Positions 26,177-35,786 of a DNA stretch of 64,000 nucleotides are shown one piece after another. The notes beneath the pieces were generated by a model that worked only from the letters and a program-made list of their open reading frames with translations, did not search any database and was not told where the DNA came from. Source of the stretch: Acidobacteriaceae bacterium. Its GTDB lineage: Bacteria > Acidobacteriota > Terriglobia > Terriglobales > Acidobacteriaceae. The position numbers and the translations under genes are program-made. How positions within the stretch are numbered: the stretch's first letter is position 1; each line of letters opens with the position of its first letter. The stretch is from contig JASHNW010000104.1 of assembly GCA_030041435.1 (NCBI GenBank), positions 21,342 to 85,341 of the forward strand, written 5' to 3'.

Positions 26177-27951
26177 AGCTCGCGGAATTCAATCGGACGC
26201 TTCGACAGCTGGTGGCTGTTCCCATCCTTCTTCTCGTTCTGATGGCCGCTTTCCTGCTGGGTGAGATCGTGGCCACCCAGCGCGCCGAGGAGGCCCTCGA
26301 TCACAGCGACCGAATCACCGCCCACCTGCAGGAGCTGCAAAATCTCATCATCGACCAGGAGACGGGGCTGCGCGGCTTTCAGCTCACCCGCGATCCCGCC
26401 ATGCTGGCGCCGTGGCAGGCGGCGGCTGGTCCCATCCAGCTGGAGTTTGCCTCCCTGCACCAGTTGCTGGCCGGCAACGCCCAGCAGCGGGCCTCCCTCA
26501 CGGACCTTCAGGACCGCTACAACCAATGGCTGATCTTTGCGGATGCGATCCTGGCCGGGAATCGCGCGGCACTGGCGGATCCCCAACTCAACCAGCACGG
26601 CAAATCCATGATGGACGGCATTCGTGCCACCACCGGGACCATGCTGCACCGCGAAGCCAGCCTGCGCACGGCGGAGTACGAGCATGCCCGCCAGCTCCGG
26701 CGGCGCGAACTCGTTTCGCTGCTTCTTTCGGTTCTCGTCGTGGGCCTCATCCTCGCATTGTTTACGCGCCATCATCTCCGCGCCGTTTCGGCGAGCTATC
26801 TGCGGCGCATTGCGGAGATCACCAGCAAGTCCGAAGAGCTGTTTGAGAGCCGCCAGTGGTTTCAAACCACCCTCGAGTCCATCGGCGACGCCGTCATTGC
26901 CTGCGATATGCGCAGCGCTGTCAGCTTCATGAATGCCGTTGCCGAAAACCTCACCGGCTGGAAGCTCGATGATGCCAGGGGTCACGCCCTCGAAGATGTG
27001 TTTCGCATCGTGAACGAAGAAACGCGCCAGCCGGCCGAGAGCCCCGTGGAAAAAGTGCGGCGTCTGCGCCATGCGACCGGTCTGGCCAATCACACCATGC
27101 TCCTCGCGCGCGACGGCCGCGAATTCATCATCGACGACAGCGCGGCCCCCATTCTCAGCGGATCGGGCGAGATGATCGGAGTTGTCCTCGTCTTCCGCGA
27201 CGTCACCGAGGAGCGTCGCCTGCAGGCGGCGCTGGTGGCCTCGGAAAAGCTGGCCGTCGCCGGGCGGCTCGCCGCCACCATCGCTCACGAGATCCATAAC
27301 CCGCTCGATTCTGTGGCCAATCTGCACTACCTGATTGGCGAGGAAGACGACGCCCTCAAACGGAACGAGTATCTGCGCCTCGCGCAGCAGGAACTGGGGC
27401 GCACCATGCAGATCAGCCGCACCATGCTCAGCCTCTACCGCGAACCCAAAGCTCCCATCTCCATCGACCTGCGCGAACTCATCGAGGGCGTGCTGCTGCT
27501 GCTCGATCGCAGGATCAGGCATCAGGGAATTCAGCTGGAGACCGCCATTGACGGAGTGCTGGTTGTCGAGGGATTTCCGGCCGAGCTGCGCCAGGTCTTT
27601 ACCAATGTCATCGGCAATGCCATCGAAGCCGCCGGTCCAAAGGGAAGCATTCGCATCCGCCTGGAGCACGCCGAGGCCGCAGAGTTTCACGGCGCCGGCG
27701 CTGTCGTCGAGGTCGTGGACAATGGCCCGGGCATTCCCAAAGACATCGCCCCGCGGCTTTTCCAGCCGTTCTTTACCACCAAAGGCGCGCATGGCACCGG
27801 CCTCGGACTTTGGGTCAGCATGGGCATCGTGCAGAAACACGGCGGCGCCATCCGCATCGGCAACAGCGATTACCCCGGCCTGCCTGGCGCCTGCATCCGC
27901 GTCTTTCTCCCCGCGCGCACCCTCGCCCAGGAGGCCCAGCCCGTGGCGTAG
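26173..27951 (+). CDS. CHASE3-PAS hybrid-type sensor histidine kinase
   Basis: Membrane kinase of 592 residues. TM1 lies at about 13-30. A CHASE3-like extracytoplasmic helical domain (QNLIIDQETGLRGFQLTRDPAMLAPW) spans about 35-175, and TM2 lies at about 180-198. A PAS domain follows (about 230-345), then the H-box AATIAHEIHNPLDSV (H372) and an ATPase domain with NVIGNAIEAA, DNGPGIP and GTGLGLWVSMGIV. The start is TTG at 26173, overlapping the stop of the receiver gene. The signal sensed is unknown. Confidence 0.9.
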   Translation: MKLAEFNRTLRQLVAVPILLLVLMAAFLLGEIVATQRAEEALDHSDRITAHLQELQNLIIDQETGLRGFQLTRDPAMLAPWQAAAGPIQLEFASLHQLLAGNAQQRASLTDLQDRYNQWLIFADAILAGNRAALADPQLNQHGKSMMDGIRATTGTMLHREASLRTAEYEHARQLRRRELVSLLLSVLVVGLILALFTRHHLRAVSASYLRRIAEITSKSEELFESRQWFQTTLESIGDAVIACDMRSAVSFMNAVAENLTGWKLDDARGHALEDVFRIVNEETRQPAESPVEKVRRLRHATGLANHTMLLARDGREFIIDDSAAPILSGSGEMIGVVLVFRDVTEERRLQAALVASEKLAVAGRLAATIAHEIHNPLDSVANLHYLIGEEDDALKRNEYLRLAQQELGRTMQISRTMLSLYREPKAPISIDLRELIEGVLLLLDRRIRHQGIQLETAIDGVLVVEGFPAELRQVFTNVIGNAIEAAGPKGSIRIRLEHAEAAEFHGAGAVVEVVDNGPGIPKDIAPRLFQPFFTTKGAHGTGLGLWVSMGIVQKHGGAIRIGNSDYPGLPGACIRVFLPARTLAQEAQPVA

Positions 27952-27952
27952 A

Positions 27953-28900
27953 TTAGTGCGCGTGTCCGTGGTGGTGATGATGGTGGTGGTGCGCCTCCAC
28001 CTCGTCTACCGGCTGCAGGCATCCATGCGTCGTCTCGCACACCACGTGCTCGAACTGCAGCGTGGTGTGATGGATGCGGAAGCGCTCCCGCAGCACCAGG
28101 TTAATCCGGTCGAGGATACGGTTGCTCTCCGACGGCGGAATGTCCGCAATCGTCACATGGCTGGCCAGCGCATGCGTGTTCGAGCCCAGGCTCCACACGT
28201 GCAGGTCGTGCACGTCCTCCACCCCGTCAATCTGTTCCAGGGTCAGGCGAATCTCGCCCAGCGATAAGCCGCGCGGCGTCCCTTCCAGCAAAATATTCAG
28301 GGTTTCCCGCACAATCCCGATCGACGACCACAGAATCATGGCCGCAATTGCCAGCGACAGCGCCGGATCGATCCAGTTATGCCCCGTCAGCACAATCGCC
28401 ACGCCGCCCGCGATCACCGCCGCCGTCGACAGCGTGTCGCCCAGCATGTGAATGAAAACGCTGCGGATATTGACGTCGTGGCTCACCCCCCACAGCATGG
28501 CCGCGATCACGCCGTTCATCACCACGCCGGCCGCCGCAACCCCCATCATGATGTGCGGTTCCACCGCCGCCGGATGGCTGAAGCGCCGGAAGGCCTCAAA
28601 GCCGATCCAGACCGCGATCGCAATCAGAGTGATCGCATTCAGGAAAGCCGCCAGCACCCCCGCCCGCTGGTAGCCAAACGTCTTTTCATCGTTGGGAGGG
28701 CGCGTCTGAAACCACACCGCAACGAAAGAGAGCACGATCGCCAGCGCGTCCGACGCGTTATGTCCGGCCTCGGAAACCAGCGCCAGCGAGTGCGCCCGCA
28801 GCCCGGCAACCAATGTCAGCAGGACGTACGCGATGGTCGCAATGAGCGAAAGCCGCAGCACTTTCTGCATTGCTGCGGTCTTCGCGCCGTGAACGTGCAT
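27953..28900 (-). CDS. Cation diffusion facilitator (Zn/Co/Cd efflux) with His-rich tail
   Basis: A 315-residue CDF transporter with six membrane segments exporting divalent metal in exchange for protons. Metal sites are visible as HNASD in TM2 and HMLGD in TM5. The cytoplasmic domain contains VEDVHDLHVWSLGSNTHALASHV, the CzcD-type signature. The extreme C-terminus is HHHHHHHHGHAH, a natural poly-histidine metal-binding tail, where most family members carry His-rich stretches in the N-terminus or the TM4-5 loop. It ends two bases from the converging kinase gene. Confidence 0.92.
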   Translation of the reverse strand: MHVHGAKTAAMQKVLRLSLIATIAYVLLTLVAGLRAHSLALVSEAGHNASDALAIVLSFVAVWFQTRPPNDEKTFGYQRAGVLAAFLNAITLIAIAVWIGFEAFRRFSHPAAVEPHIMMGVAAAGVVMNGVIAAMLWGVSHDVNIRSVFIHMLGDTLSTAAVIAGGVAIVLTGHNWIDPALSLAIAAMILWSSIGIVRETLNILLEGTPRGLSLGEIRLTLEQIDGVEDVHDLHVWSLGSNTHALASHVTIADIPPSESNRILDRINLVLRERFRIHHTTLQFEHVVCETTHGCLQPVDEVEAHHHHHHHHGHAH

Positions 28901-28933
28901 ACAGGACTAGTCTAGAACCCCGTTCCGCCGCCT

Positions 28934-29437
28934 TCAATCGCGGCGCGACAACTGCGCGGTTGGCGTGGGTGTGCGCGGCTTGCGTGGCGGCGCCGCCCGC
29001 TTCGTCGGGACCGACCGCGCCGTCATCCGCAGGCCGCTCCAGTTCTCCGCCACGATGATGCTGTTTTCCGGACGGTGCACGTCGTAGCGCACCGAGCACG
29101 GAAAGCTCAGCCGCAGGTCCTCCGCTTTCACGTGATCGCGCAGCCCGGTCACGTCCTGCGAGCACTCATACTCCACCCCGCCGATCTCGTACTTATAAAG
29201 GATGAAGCGGATCTCCCGCGCCGGTGCGGACACCCCAGGATCAGACTCCGTCACATCGAGGATCGTCCCGTCGATGATCCGCCCCGCCCGCACCAGCTGC
29301 GCGCGCCGTTCCCGTTCGATTTCCTCCGCGCTGGGGCGCCGCCGGAATTTCAGCCACGCAACCACTCCGCCGACACATAGTACCGAAGCCGCGAGCGTCC
29401 CAAACACGTGGGGATCGCGCAGTGAGAAGCTGTACAT
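28934..29437 (-). CDS. Small single-pass membrane protein of unknown function
   Basis: Not recognised. The 167-residue protein has one membrane segment (FGTLAASVLCVGGVVAWLKF, about residues 11-30). A cytoplasmic soluble domain follows, with beta-rich phrases IDGTILDVTESDPG, REIRFILYKYEIGGVEYECSQDVTG and FPCSVRYDVHRPENSIIV, which recall DUF3592-like membrane proteins. The last 30 residues are basic and Pro-rich. The ATG at 29437 is chosen because GGAG lies six bases upstream and it begins the membrane segment. Confidence 0.6.
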   Translation of the reverse strand: MYSFSLRDPHVFGTLAASVLCVGGVVAWLKFRRRPSAEEIERERRAQLVRAGRIIDGTILDVTESDPGVSAPAREIRFILYKYEIGGVEYECSQDVTGLRDHVKAEDLRLSFPCSVRYDVHRPENSIIVAENWSGLRMTARSVPTKRAAPPRKPRTPTPTAQLSRRD

Positions 29438-29558
29438 CCGATGCTCCGGGATAGAACTGGTTAGGGAAAATGACGTCCTGCGACACTTGCAGAATAGCTC
29501 AGAACGCCGGGATTTGTTGTGCCTCTTTCGTTCGCAGGGCGCGCGCCGGTACCTGCGA

Positions 29559-29564
29559 TATACT
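29559..29564 (+). promoter_or_regulatory. -10 element of the hslVU promoter
   Basis: TATACT ends ten bases before the hslV ATG at 29575, so the transcript would begin within a few bases of the start codon. No Shine-Dalgarno lies between them, as at fabZ and ispE in this window. Confidence 0.45.
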
Positions 29565-29574
29565 CGCTGAAGAC

Positions 29575-30246
29575 ATGTCGAATCGCAGTGTTGCACCAAC
29601 GGCCGCCCCACGCGGTCGTTTTTCCTTCAGTGAAAAAAGTTTGCAGTTCGCCGCTGCGCGCCGTTCCGGGCGGAGTTCGAAGCCGGAAAACGAAGCCGGC
29701 TCCAGCCGCCCCCGCATCCGCTCCACCACCGTCATTTGTGTCCGCCGCGGCTCCAGCGTGGTCATGGCCGCCGACGGCCAGGTCACCATGGGCGAGGCCG
29801 TCTTCAAGCACACCGCCAAAAAAATCCGCCGCCTCTATCAGGACAAGATCCTCGCCGGATTTGCCGGCTCCACCGCCGACGCTTTTTCGCTCTTCAGCCG
29901 CTTTGAAACCAAGCTGGAGCAGTACGCCGGCAATCTGGGCCGCTCCGCCGTCGAACTGGCCAAGGATTGGCGCACCGACAAGATGCTGCGCTCGCTCGAA
30001 GCTCTGCTCGTCGTCTCTGACCTGAGCCAGACCTTTCTTCTCAGCGGATCGGGCGACGTGATCGAGCCGGACGAGGGCATTGCAGCCATCGGCAGCGGCG
30101 GCTCTTACGCTCTGGCCGCCGCCCGCGCCCTGATGGAGAACACCGATCTCTCCGCCCACGACATCGCCGAGAAGGCGCTGCGCATCGCCGGCCAGATCTG
30201 CATCTTCACCAACGACAAAATCACCATCGAAGAGCTGCACGGATAG
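29575..30246 (+). CDS. hslV: ATP-dependent protease subunit HslV (ClpQ)
   Basis: Proteasome-like threonine peptidase that forms a dodecamer capped by HslU. The conserved core begins [24 protein letters not shown]; the first Thr of TTV (T51) should be the nucleophile after processing. [23 protein letters not shown] and [13 protein letters not shown] are diagnostic. From the ATG at 29575 there is a 50-residue Ser/Arg-rich leader before the catalytic Thr, whereas most HslV proteins have only a Met or a few residues. No better in-frame start is seen, though a TTG 22 codons in is possible. hslU follows after 26 bases. Confidence 0.92.
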   Translation: MSNRSVAPTAAPRGRFSFSEKSLQFAAARRSGRSSKPENEAGSSRPRIRSTTVICVRRGSSVVMAADGQVTMGEAVFKHTAKKIRRLYQDKILAGFAGSTADAFSLFSRFETKLEQYAGNLGRSAVELAKDWRTDKMLRSLEALLVVSDLSQTFLLSGSGDVIEPDEGIAAIGSGGSYALAAARALMENTDLSAHDIAEKALRIAGQICIFTNDKITIEELHG

Positions 30247-30272
30247 CTCCGCAGCCGTCAGGAGCCGCACCT

Positions 30273-31844
<1,572 letters not shown>

Positions 31845-31924
31845 CGGCAGCCCCTGGCATGGCCCATTCAAGCGTGCCTTTCTCTTGAGTGGGTCCAAGC
31901 GAGCGGATCAGCGAGTCAGCAATT

Positions 31925-31997
31925 CTTGAGCCATCCTTAAGTACCTTGTTTCCCACACATACGCATTTTCGAGAATTTTTTTGAGGCGACTCGAGCC
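31925..31997 (+). repeat. Intergenic repeat A, copy 1
   Basis: A 73-base sequence starting CTTGAGCCATCCTTAAGT and running through TTTCCCACACATA, CATTTTCGAGAA and TTTTTTTGAGGCGA. It recurs almost identically at 32185-32258. The core is AT-rich and unlike the flanking coding DNA. Confidence 0.8.
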
Positions 31998-32184
31998 GAC
32001 CCAGGCCGGTGTTGCCTGGGTGGGGTAGTTCGGAAGGCCGATACAAGGCCGCTTTTTGGTTCGCGTGGGTTTTCGTCACTCCATGCGCACCGGCGCGCTG
32101 AATGCTAGCTGCCAGCTGCCAGCCGCCCAAAATCCTGTGTTTTCAGGTACCTGGCCGTAACCGCCCTCTTTCCCACACATAGCC

Positions 32185-32258
32185 CTTGAGCCATCCTTAA
32201 GTGCCTTGTTTCCCACATATATGCATTTTCGAGAAATTTTTTTGAGGCGATTTGAGCC
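32185..32258 (+). repeat. Intergenic repeat A, copy 2
   Basis: Second copy of the 73-74 base repeat that starts at 31925, with a handful of substitutions and one extra base in the A/T run. A partial third copy of its TTTCCCACACATA core lies at 32169-32181. The 3' end runs directly into the first unit of repeat B. Confidence 0.8.
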
Positions 32259-32480
32259 CGCCGGTTCCGCCCTGCCCCCCAAAACTGGACGCTACCCTGG
32301 GGCCGCCTCCCAGCTCCCGGCTCCCAGCTTTCAGCGATTCGAGCCCGCCGGTTCCGCCCTGACCCCCAAAACCGGACGCTACCCTGCGGCCGGCTCCCAG
32401 CTCCCAGCTCCCAGCCCCCGGCTCCCAGCTTTCAGCGATTCGGGCCCGCCGGCGCCGCCCTGATCGCCAAAACTGGTCTC
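32248..32480 (+). repeat. Intergenic repeat B, three imperfect tandem units
   Basis: Units begin at 32248, 32335 and 32436 with CGATT[CT]G[AG]GCCCGCCGG and contain a CCAAAAC[CT]GG core, separated by variable runs of CTCCCAG/CTCCCGG. The spacings are 87 and 101 bases. The unit has no open frame conserved between copies, so it is not coding. It fills the gap between hslU and ispE and ends about 45 bases before ispE. Confidence 0.75.
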
Positions 32481-32513
32481 GACCAGCGCGCGGCACCGGG
32501 CCGCCGCTGCCCA

Positions 32514-32519
32514 TAGAAT
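32514..32519 (+). promoter_or_regulatory. -10 element of a probable leaderless ispE promoter
   Basis: TAGAAT at 32514-32519 ends seven bases before the ispE ATG at 32527, placing the expected transcription start on or next to the A of the start codon. No Shine-Dalgarno is present. Confidence 0.45.
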
Positions 32520-32526
32520 CAAAGCG

Positions 32527-33570
32527 ATGCCCACCGTCGTCCGCTCCTTCTGCAAGATCAACCTCGGGCTCGCCATCGGACCCGTCCGGGCCGATGGCTT
32601 CCACGCGCTCACCACCTGTTATCAGACCCTTGCGGCCCATGACCGCGTCACCGTCGCAGCGCACCCGGCCGGCGAAACCACCCTCGTCCTCACCAGCACC
32701 GACGACCGCGTTCCCACCGACAGCCGCAACACCGTCTGGAAGATGGTCGAGCGGGCGCTGGCTGCGCTGAGCCTCCACGCCGAAGTGGCTATCCACATTG
32801 AAAAGCGTCTCCCCGTCCAGGGCGGCCTCGGCGCCGGATCGGCCAATGCCGTCGCAGCCCTCATCGGCCTCGAAACCGAGCTGGCCCGCGCCGGCGTCAG
32901 CCCTCTTCCCCAGCCGGAAAAGCTGCGCATCGCGGCCGAAGTCGGCTCGGACGTGCCGCTGTTCCTCATCGGCGGCGCCGTCCTCGGCGTCGGCCGCGGC
33001 GAAGACGTGTCCCCCCTCCCCGACTTCCCGCCCACCGAGTGCGTCCTGGCCCTCCCCGGCGTGGGCGTCTCCACCCCGCAGGCCTTCCGCGACTGGGACG
33101 CACTGCAGAGCACAGAGCACAGAGCTCAGAGCACAGGATTGACCCGGTCGCAGGCGTCCGATAGACTAACTACGTTGAGTCGAGCTCTTTCCGCGGTTTT
33201 ATGCCCGGAAGCGCGCACGCACTCCTCCGGTGTCTCCGCCTCGCGCGGTGACCTCGCCGAGACGGTTCACCCGCTTCTCGCGCTTGTCCGAACCGGGATC
33301 GAAAACGACTTCGAAGAAGTGGTTTTCCGGCAGTATCCCCTCCTCGGCGACATCAGGCGCATCCTTGCGGGTCCCGGCTCCCCGGACGAGTCGGCGTTAT
33401 ATGCGGCGCTTTCCGGCTCCGGATCGGCCCTTTTCGGCCTCTACGGAACCCCGGCTGCGGCAGACGCCGCGGAAGAACGGCTCAGCACGGCAGGCATTCG
33501 CTCGCTGCGGACACAGACCTTGCCGCGGGAAGCCTATTGGCAGCAGATGATCGTGCCACGGGCGAGTTAA
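32527..33570 (+). CDS. ispE: 4-diphosphocytidyl-2-C-methyl-D-erythritol kinase IspE
   Basis: GHMP kinase of the MEP isoprenoid pathway. The N-terminal substrate motif FCKINLGLAIGPVRADGFH, the ATP loop LPVQGGLGAGSANAVAAL (95-112) and the C-terminal ALSGSGSALFGLYG are all intact. At 347 residues it is about 50 longer than usual. The excess is a low-complexity insertion beginning LQSTEHRAQSTG at 193-204 and continuing to about 240, encoded partly by a stutter repeat (33106-33136) that also occurs at the end of fabD. The insertion lies between conserved blocks, so the enzyme is probably still functional. Confidence 0.93.
   Translation: MPTVVRSFCKINLGLAIGPVRADGFHALTTCYQTLAAHDRVTVAAHPAGETTLVLTSTDDRVPTDSRNTVWKMVERALAALSLHAEVAIHIEKRLPVQGGLGAGSANAVAALIGLETELARAGVSPLPQPEKLRIAAEVGSDVPLFLIGGAVLGVGRGEDVSPLPDFPPTECVLALPGVGVSTPQAFRDWDALQSTEHRAQSTGLTRSQASDRLTTLSRALSAVLCPEARTHSSGVSASRGDLAETVHPLLALVRTGIENDFEEVVFRQYPLLGDIRRILAGPGSPDESALYAALSGSGSALFGLYGTPAAADAAEERLSTAGIRSLRTQTLPREAYWQQMIVPRAS
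33106..33136 (+). repeat. CAGAGCACAGAG-type stutter repeat inside ispE
   Basis: A run built from CAGAGCACAGAGCACAGAG, then CTCAGAGCACAG, translated in frame as QSTEHRAQST. A nearly identical run (28 of 30 bases) is at 63820-63850 in fabD, translated in the same frame. Confidence 0.8.
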
Positions 33571-33594
33571 GATTTGGGCGGAAGTTCGAGTTGC

Positions 33595-33628
33595 TGGGCG
33601 ATTGACTAATGGTAGGTCAAGTGCCTTT
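33595..33628 (+). other. Partial 5' copy of tRNA-Gln
   Basis: Thirty-four bases identical, apart from one substitution, to the 5' half of the tRNA-Gln gene that begins at 33705, ending in the anticodon loop. The 3' half is absent. A perfect 8-bp hairpin follows (GTCCAGCC at 33636-33643 with GGCTGGAC at 33651-33658). It is a partial duplication, not a functional tRNA. Confidence 0.7.
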
Positions 33629-33704
33629 CTGCCCAGTCCAGCCGAAAGCGGGCTGGACCGGGGACCTTAGGTTAAGAGTTGTTGGTATGGGAAGATCAGG
33701 TAAC

Positions 33705-33778
33705 TGGGCGATCGACTAATGGTAGGTCAAGTGCCTTTGGAGCACTCAGTCCAGGTTCGAGTCCTGGTCGCCCAGCCA
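33705..33778 (+). tRNA. tRNA-Gln (anticodon TTG)
   Basis: A 74-nt tRNA with an encoded CCA. The acceptor stem TGGGCGA/TCGCCCA has the U1-A72 pair typical of tRNA-Gln. The anticodon arm GTGC/GCAC encloses CTTTGGA, giving TTG. The T-arm CCAGG TTCGAGT CCTGG is perfect. It sits between ispE and prs, a common neighbourhood. Confidence 0.95.
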
Positions 33779-33857
33779 GAGTTTGCAGCAGTCAGGGCCG
33801 GCGGGAGCAGTCGCCGGTGAGTCAGGTGAAACCAGGCAAACCAGCCAGGAGGATCTT

Positions 33858-34928
33858 GTGAAGATCGACACGATTGAGACGACAGCGGCAGCCGCGCCAG
33901 GTCTGGCGGTTGCCCAGACCGACGGCGCAGCCAAAGCGAAGCAGCAGCCTCAGGCGCGGCGTTCGCGGGTATCGAATGAAGACAGGCGCTTCAAAATCTT
34001 TTCCGGCTCGGCCAATCGCGACCTCGCGGAGGCCATCTGCCGGCACATCGGCGTCACCCTGGGCGAGTCGCGGATGACGCGCTTTGCCGATGGCGAGGTC
34101 TACTTCCAGCTGCTGGAGAACGTGCGCGGCGCCGATGTTTTCGTCGTCCAGCCCACCTGCTATCCGGTGGACCAGCACCTTGTCGAGCTGCTGATTATGA
34201 TCGACGCTCTCAAACGCGCTTCAGCCGGCCGCATCACCGTCGTGGTGCCCTATTACGGCTACGCGCGCCAGGACCGCAAAGACCGCGGGCGCGTGGCCAT
34301 CTCGTCCAAGCTGGTAGCCGACCTGATGGTGACGGCGGGCGCGCATCGCGCGTTGTTTATGGACCTGCACGCGGCGCAAATTCAGGCATTTTTCAACATC
34401 CCGGTCGATCATTTATTTGCCAGTCCGGTGATGATCGGCTACATCCGGGAGCTGAACCTGCCCGATCTGACCGTCGTCTCGCCCGATGCCGGGGGCGTGG
34501 AGCGTGCGCGCTTCATCGCCACCAAGCTGGGCGTGCCCATGGCCATCGTCGACAAGCGGCGCACGGACATCAATGTCACCGAAGTGATGAACGTGATCGG
34601 CCTGGTGAAAGGACGCACCTGCCTGATTATCGACGACATCATCGACACGGCGGGCACGCTGGTGAAAACCGTCGACGCGCTGCTCGATCAGGGAGCAGTG
34701 AAGGTTTATGCGGGCGCATCGCACCCGGTGCTGTCGGGAGAAGCGGTGCAGCGCATTCTGAGTTCTCGCCTCGAACAACTCGTGGTAACCGATTCGATTC
34801 CGCTGCGCGACGAAGCTGCCGTGCTGAAGGAGTCGGGCAAGCTGAAGGTGCTGTCCGTGGCCGGTCTGCTGGGCGCGGCCATCGAAAACATCCACATGGA
34901 GACCAGCGTCAGCACGCTGTTCAACTAA
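33858..34928 (+). CDS. prs: Ribose-phosphate pyrophosphokinase (PRPP synthetase)
   Basis: Makes PRPP from ribose 5-phosphate and ATP for nucleotide, His and Trp synthesis. The core begins FKIFSGSANRDLAEAICRHIGV and contains YYGYARQDRKDRGRVAISSKLVADL, DLHAAQIQAFFNIPVDHL and the PRPP loop CLIIDDIIDTAGTL. The GTG start at 33858 has AGGAGG five bases upstream. This gives 356 residues, including a 45-residue N-terminal extension rich in Ala/Thr/Gln absent from most Prs proteins. rplY and pth follow, a well-known gene order. Confidence 0.95.
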   Translation: MKIDTIETTAAAAPGLAVAQTDGAAKAKQQPQARRSRVSNEDRRFKIFSGSANRDLAEAICRHIGVTLGESRMTRFADGEVYFQLLENVRGADVFVVQPTCYPVDQHLVELLIMIDALKRASAGRITVVVPYYGYARQDRKDRGRVAISSKLVADLMVTAGAHRALFMDLHAAQIQAFFNIPVDHLFASPVMIGYIRELNLPDLTVVSPDAGGVERARFIATKLGVPMAIVDKRRTDINVTEVMNVIGLVKGRTCLIIDDIIDTAGTLVKTVDALLDQGAVKVYAGASHPVLSGEAVQRILSSRLEQLVVTDSIPLRDEAAVLKESGKLKVLSVAGLLGAAIENIHMETSVSTLFN

Positions 34929-35087
34929 ATGCAGCTCTTAGCTACTAGCTTTTAGCTATTAGCTGGATGGATTGCACAACATCAATTGGCGGCCACACCG
35001 GAAGGATGTGCCGTACAGAAGGGAGCGGAGCCAGAAGCCAACGGCTAACAGCCGACAGCTGATCTTCCGTGCCCGAAGGAGAAAATC

Positions 35088-35786
35088 ATGATTACCCAGG
35101 AAATCGTCAGCGCAGTGCCCCGCGAGGGCAAGTTCAACAAGAATGCCGCGCGCCGCGTGCGCGCCAAAGGCAAAGTGCCCGCCGTCGTCTACGGAGCCGC
35201 CGAGCCTGCCGTGGCCGTCGAAGTCGACCCCAAACAGATTCAGCGCATCCTGCATTCCGAAACCGGCCACAACTCGATTTTCGATCTGGAATTGCCCGGC
35301 TCGTCGGCAAAAGTCATGATCGTGGACTGGCAGTACGAGCCCATCAAGGGCAAGCTCATCCACATCGACTTCAAGCGCATCGCGCTCGACAAGCCCATCC
35401 GTGTGGAAGTGCCGATCCAGACCACCGGCGTGGCCATCGGCGTCAAGACCCAGGGCGGCATACTCGACCAGATGCTGCGCGAAGTGGAGATTGAGTGCCT
35501 GCCGGGCGACATTCCCAGCCACATTGCGCTCGACGTCTCGGAGCTCACCTTCGGCATGGTGCTGCGCGTCTCCGATCTGCCGCACACGGGCAGCCTGCGC
35601 TTCCTTACGCCGGAAGATACCCCGGTCGCGCACGTTGTCTCCATCAAGGAAGAAGTGGTGGCGGCGCCGGAGGCCGAGGCGGTTGCGGCCGTCGCTGCTC
35701 CTGCCGAACCGGAAGTGGTGAAGAAGGGCAAGCAGGAAACGGCCGAAGCCGCCGCTCCTGCCCCCGAAAAAGGCGGCAAGAAGTAA
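35088..35786 (+). CDS. rplY: 50S ribosomal protein L25 (long CTC form)
   Basis: 5S rRNA-binding ribosomal protein. The L25 domain (REGKFNKNAARRVRAKGKVPAVVYG ... HIDFKRIAL) covers residues 1-95. The TL5/CTC C-terminal domain (VEVPIQTTGVAIGVKTQGGILDQMLREVEIECLPGDIP) covers about 96-185. An Ala/Glu/Lys-rich tail of about 45 residues ends the protein, 232 aa in all. GAAGGAGAAAATC precedes the ATG. The pth start follows the stop directly. Confidence 0.94.
   Translation: MITQEIVSAVPREGKFNKNAARRVRAKGKVPAVVYGAAEPAVAVEVDPKQIQRILHSETGHNSIFDLELPGSSAKVMIVDWQYEPIKGKLIHIDFKRIALDKPIRVEVPIQTTGVAIGVKTQGGILDQMLREVEIECLPGDIPSHIALDVSELTFGMVLRVSDLPHTGSLRFLTPEDTPVAHVVSIKEEVVAAPEAEAVAAVAAPAEPEVVKKGKQETAEAAAPAPEKGGKK

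Noticed and set aside
26038..27840. A 600-codon minus-strand frame opposite the CHASE3 kinase
   Set aside because: The plus-strand kinase has all motifs in order; the opposite frame shows none.
31925..32480. CRISPR array
   Set aside because: The repeats are long (73 to about 100 bases), few and irregularly spaced with no uniform spacers, and no cas gene is seen in the window.
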